The notes under the pieces are model-generated. The model saw only the letters and a list, made by a program, of their open reading frames with translations, had not been told where the DNA came from and made no database searches. Source: Bacteroidaceae bacterium (lineage in GTDB: Bacteria > Bacteroidota > Bacteroidia > Bacteroidales > Bacteroidaceae). Taken from it: a stretch of 35,036 nt of DNA. The position numbers and the translations under genes are program-made. The first letter of the stretch is position 1. Each line of letters starts with the position of its first letter. The stretch lies in contig JAFWXX010000038.1 in assembly GCA_017522915.1 (NCBI GenBank), positions 1 through 35,036 of the forward strand, given 5' to 3'. Shown here in pieces: positions 34,694 through 35,036 of this stretch.

Positions 34694-34952
34694 TTTATCG
34701 GTGACGGATATTAAGAGAATTACTTTTGTCGGTCGTATAGCAATGGTAATTCTAAAAAAGAAACCGGCACCGTTGAATTTCACAACTTAAACCTGGTTGA
34801 TTTTTGGAAATAGTGCGAGGATTGTTTGACTGCTAGTTAGACACTCTGCAAGGAGTGGCTAACTGAAGGAGTTCCACAGCACCCAAAAATCAAACAGAAA
34901 GTTTAAGTGGCAAGACCTCTTTGACTGAAAGATGTCGTTTACGACTCTTGAA
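34694..34952 (+). repeat. 259-bp direct repeat, copy 2
   Basis: Second copy of the 33990-34248 repeat. In the peptide-like part the differences are mostly third-base changes (ATC/ATT, ACC/ACT, GTA/GTC) plus Asp to Arg; the hairpin part is almost unchanged (one T/C in its loop side, one G/A near the end). Confidence 0.85.
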
Positions 34953-34984
34953 CCAAAAAGAGGTTGACTGAAATTCCCGTGTGC

Positions 34985-35018
34985 CGGGCGTTTTGGTACT
35001 TTTGAGCGACAAAAGTAC
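34985..35018. repeat. Right facing end: CGGGCGTTTTG plus hairpin
   Basis: CGGGCGTTTTG (34985-34995) is followed by GTACTTTTG (34996-35004) pairing with CAAAAGTAC (35010-35018). It is the mirror counterpart of 34448-34488. Confidence 0.6.
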
Positions 35019-35036
35019 ATGATAGAGCGACAACAA

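Larger units (their letters stand above)
33746..35036. other. Gene-poor, repeat-rich right end
   Basis: I see no complete gene in these 1.3 kb. The stretch holds a promoter for the Mrr fragment, a long hairpin at 33945-33973, a 259-bp direct repeat and several strong inverted repeats. An 86-codon plus-strand frame at 34530-34790 merely crosses inverted repeats and ends in the repeated C-terminal-like segment. The region could be the edge of a mobile element or a site of repeated insertion. No integrase, transposase or tRNA is visible within the window. Confidence 0.6.

Noticed and set aside
34530-34790. 86-codon plus-strand frame in the right-end region
   Set aside because: It crosses two inverted repeats and joins the repeated tail by chance; the equivalent frame before copy 1 is different.
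33746-35036. CRISPR array or tRNA attachment site
   Set aside because: Repeats are only two copies and hairpin-like, with no regular spacers, no cas gene and no cloverleaf.

Overview
The window looks like a chromosomal segment of a Bacteroidales bacterium (Bacteroides/Phocaeicola/Prevotella-like). The evidence is Bacteroidetes-type -7 boxes (TATATTTGC, TATCTTCGC, TACCTTTGC) before several genes, A-rich leaders without strong Shine-Dalgarno sequences, SPII lipoproteins, a release factor 2 with SPY instead of SPF, a YbeY with Asp as third metal ligand, and the long double-module FtsX permeases common in this phylum. The genus is an inference; no rRNA or tRNA gene is present.

Layout. (1) 1-15290, minus strand: one long export operon read right to left: TolC-like outer-membrane protein, MacA/HlyD-like adaptor, two long FtsX permeases, one LolD/MacB-type ATPase, then three more permeases, the last cut by the window edge. 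A sigma-54-type promoter lies just before the TolC-like gene. (2) 15538-17286, plus strand: a SpmA/SpmB-like nucleoside-recognition membrane protein and ybeY. (3) 17287-17768: a tandem array in which three about 88-bp hairpin elements alternate with three extra copies of the 3' end of ybeY. (4) 17897-18970, minus: M20 deacylase. (5) 19156-23894, plus: prfB, a CYTH-domain protein, a WG-repeat-like lipoprotein and two paralogous lipoproteins. (6) 23938-29417, minus: hybrid histidine kinase, sigma-54-dependent response regulator, coiled-coil lipoprotein resembling the Bacteroides collagen-binding Cbp1 family, and a VanZ-like protein. (7) 29799-32397, plus: ruvB and a polysaccharide flippase, joined by a 55-bp tandem duplication that copies the flippase start. 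(8) 32498-33745, minus: a secreted hypothetical protein and the wreck of a restriction-type locus (HTH-like gene with a frameshift, XRE fragment, Mrr N-terminal fragment). (9) 33746-35036: no convincing gene, but a 259-bp direct repeat and a dense set of inverted repeats, suggesting the edge of a mobile or repeat-rich region.

How the parts may work together: the histidine kinase/NtrC-like pair is the only sigma-54 activator in the window. Sigma-54-like sites occur before its neighbour (the coiled-coil lipoprotein) and before the TolC-led export operon 10 kb away, so envelope export and surface lipoprotein expression may share one signal (inference). The most unusual feature is the ybeY 3'-tail/hairpin array: the tail copies differ largely at silent positions while the peptide is kept, and hairpin pairing is mostly retained between copies.
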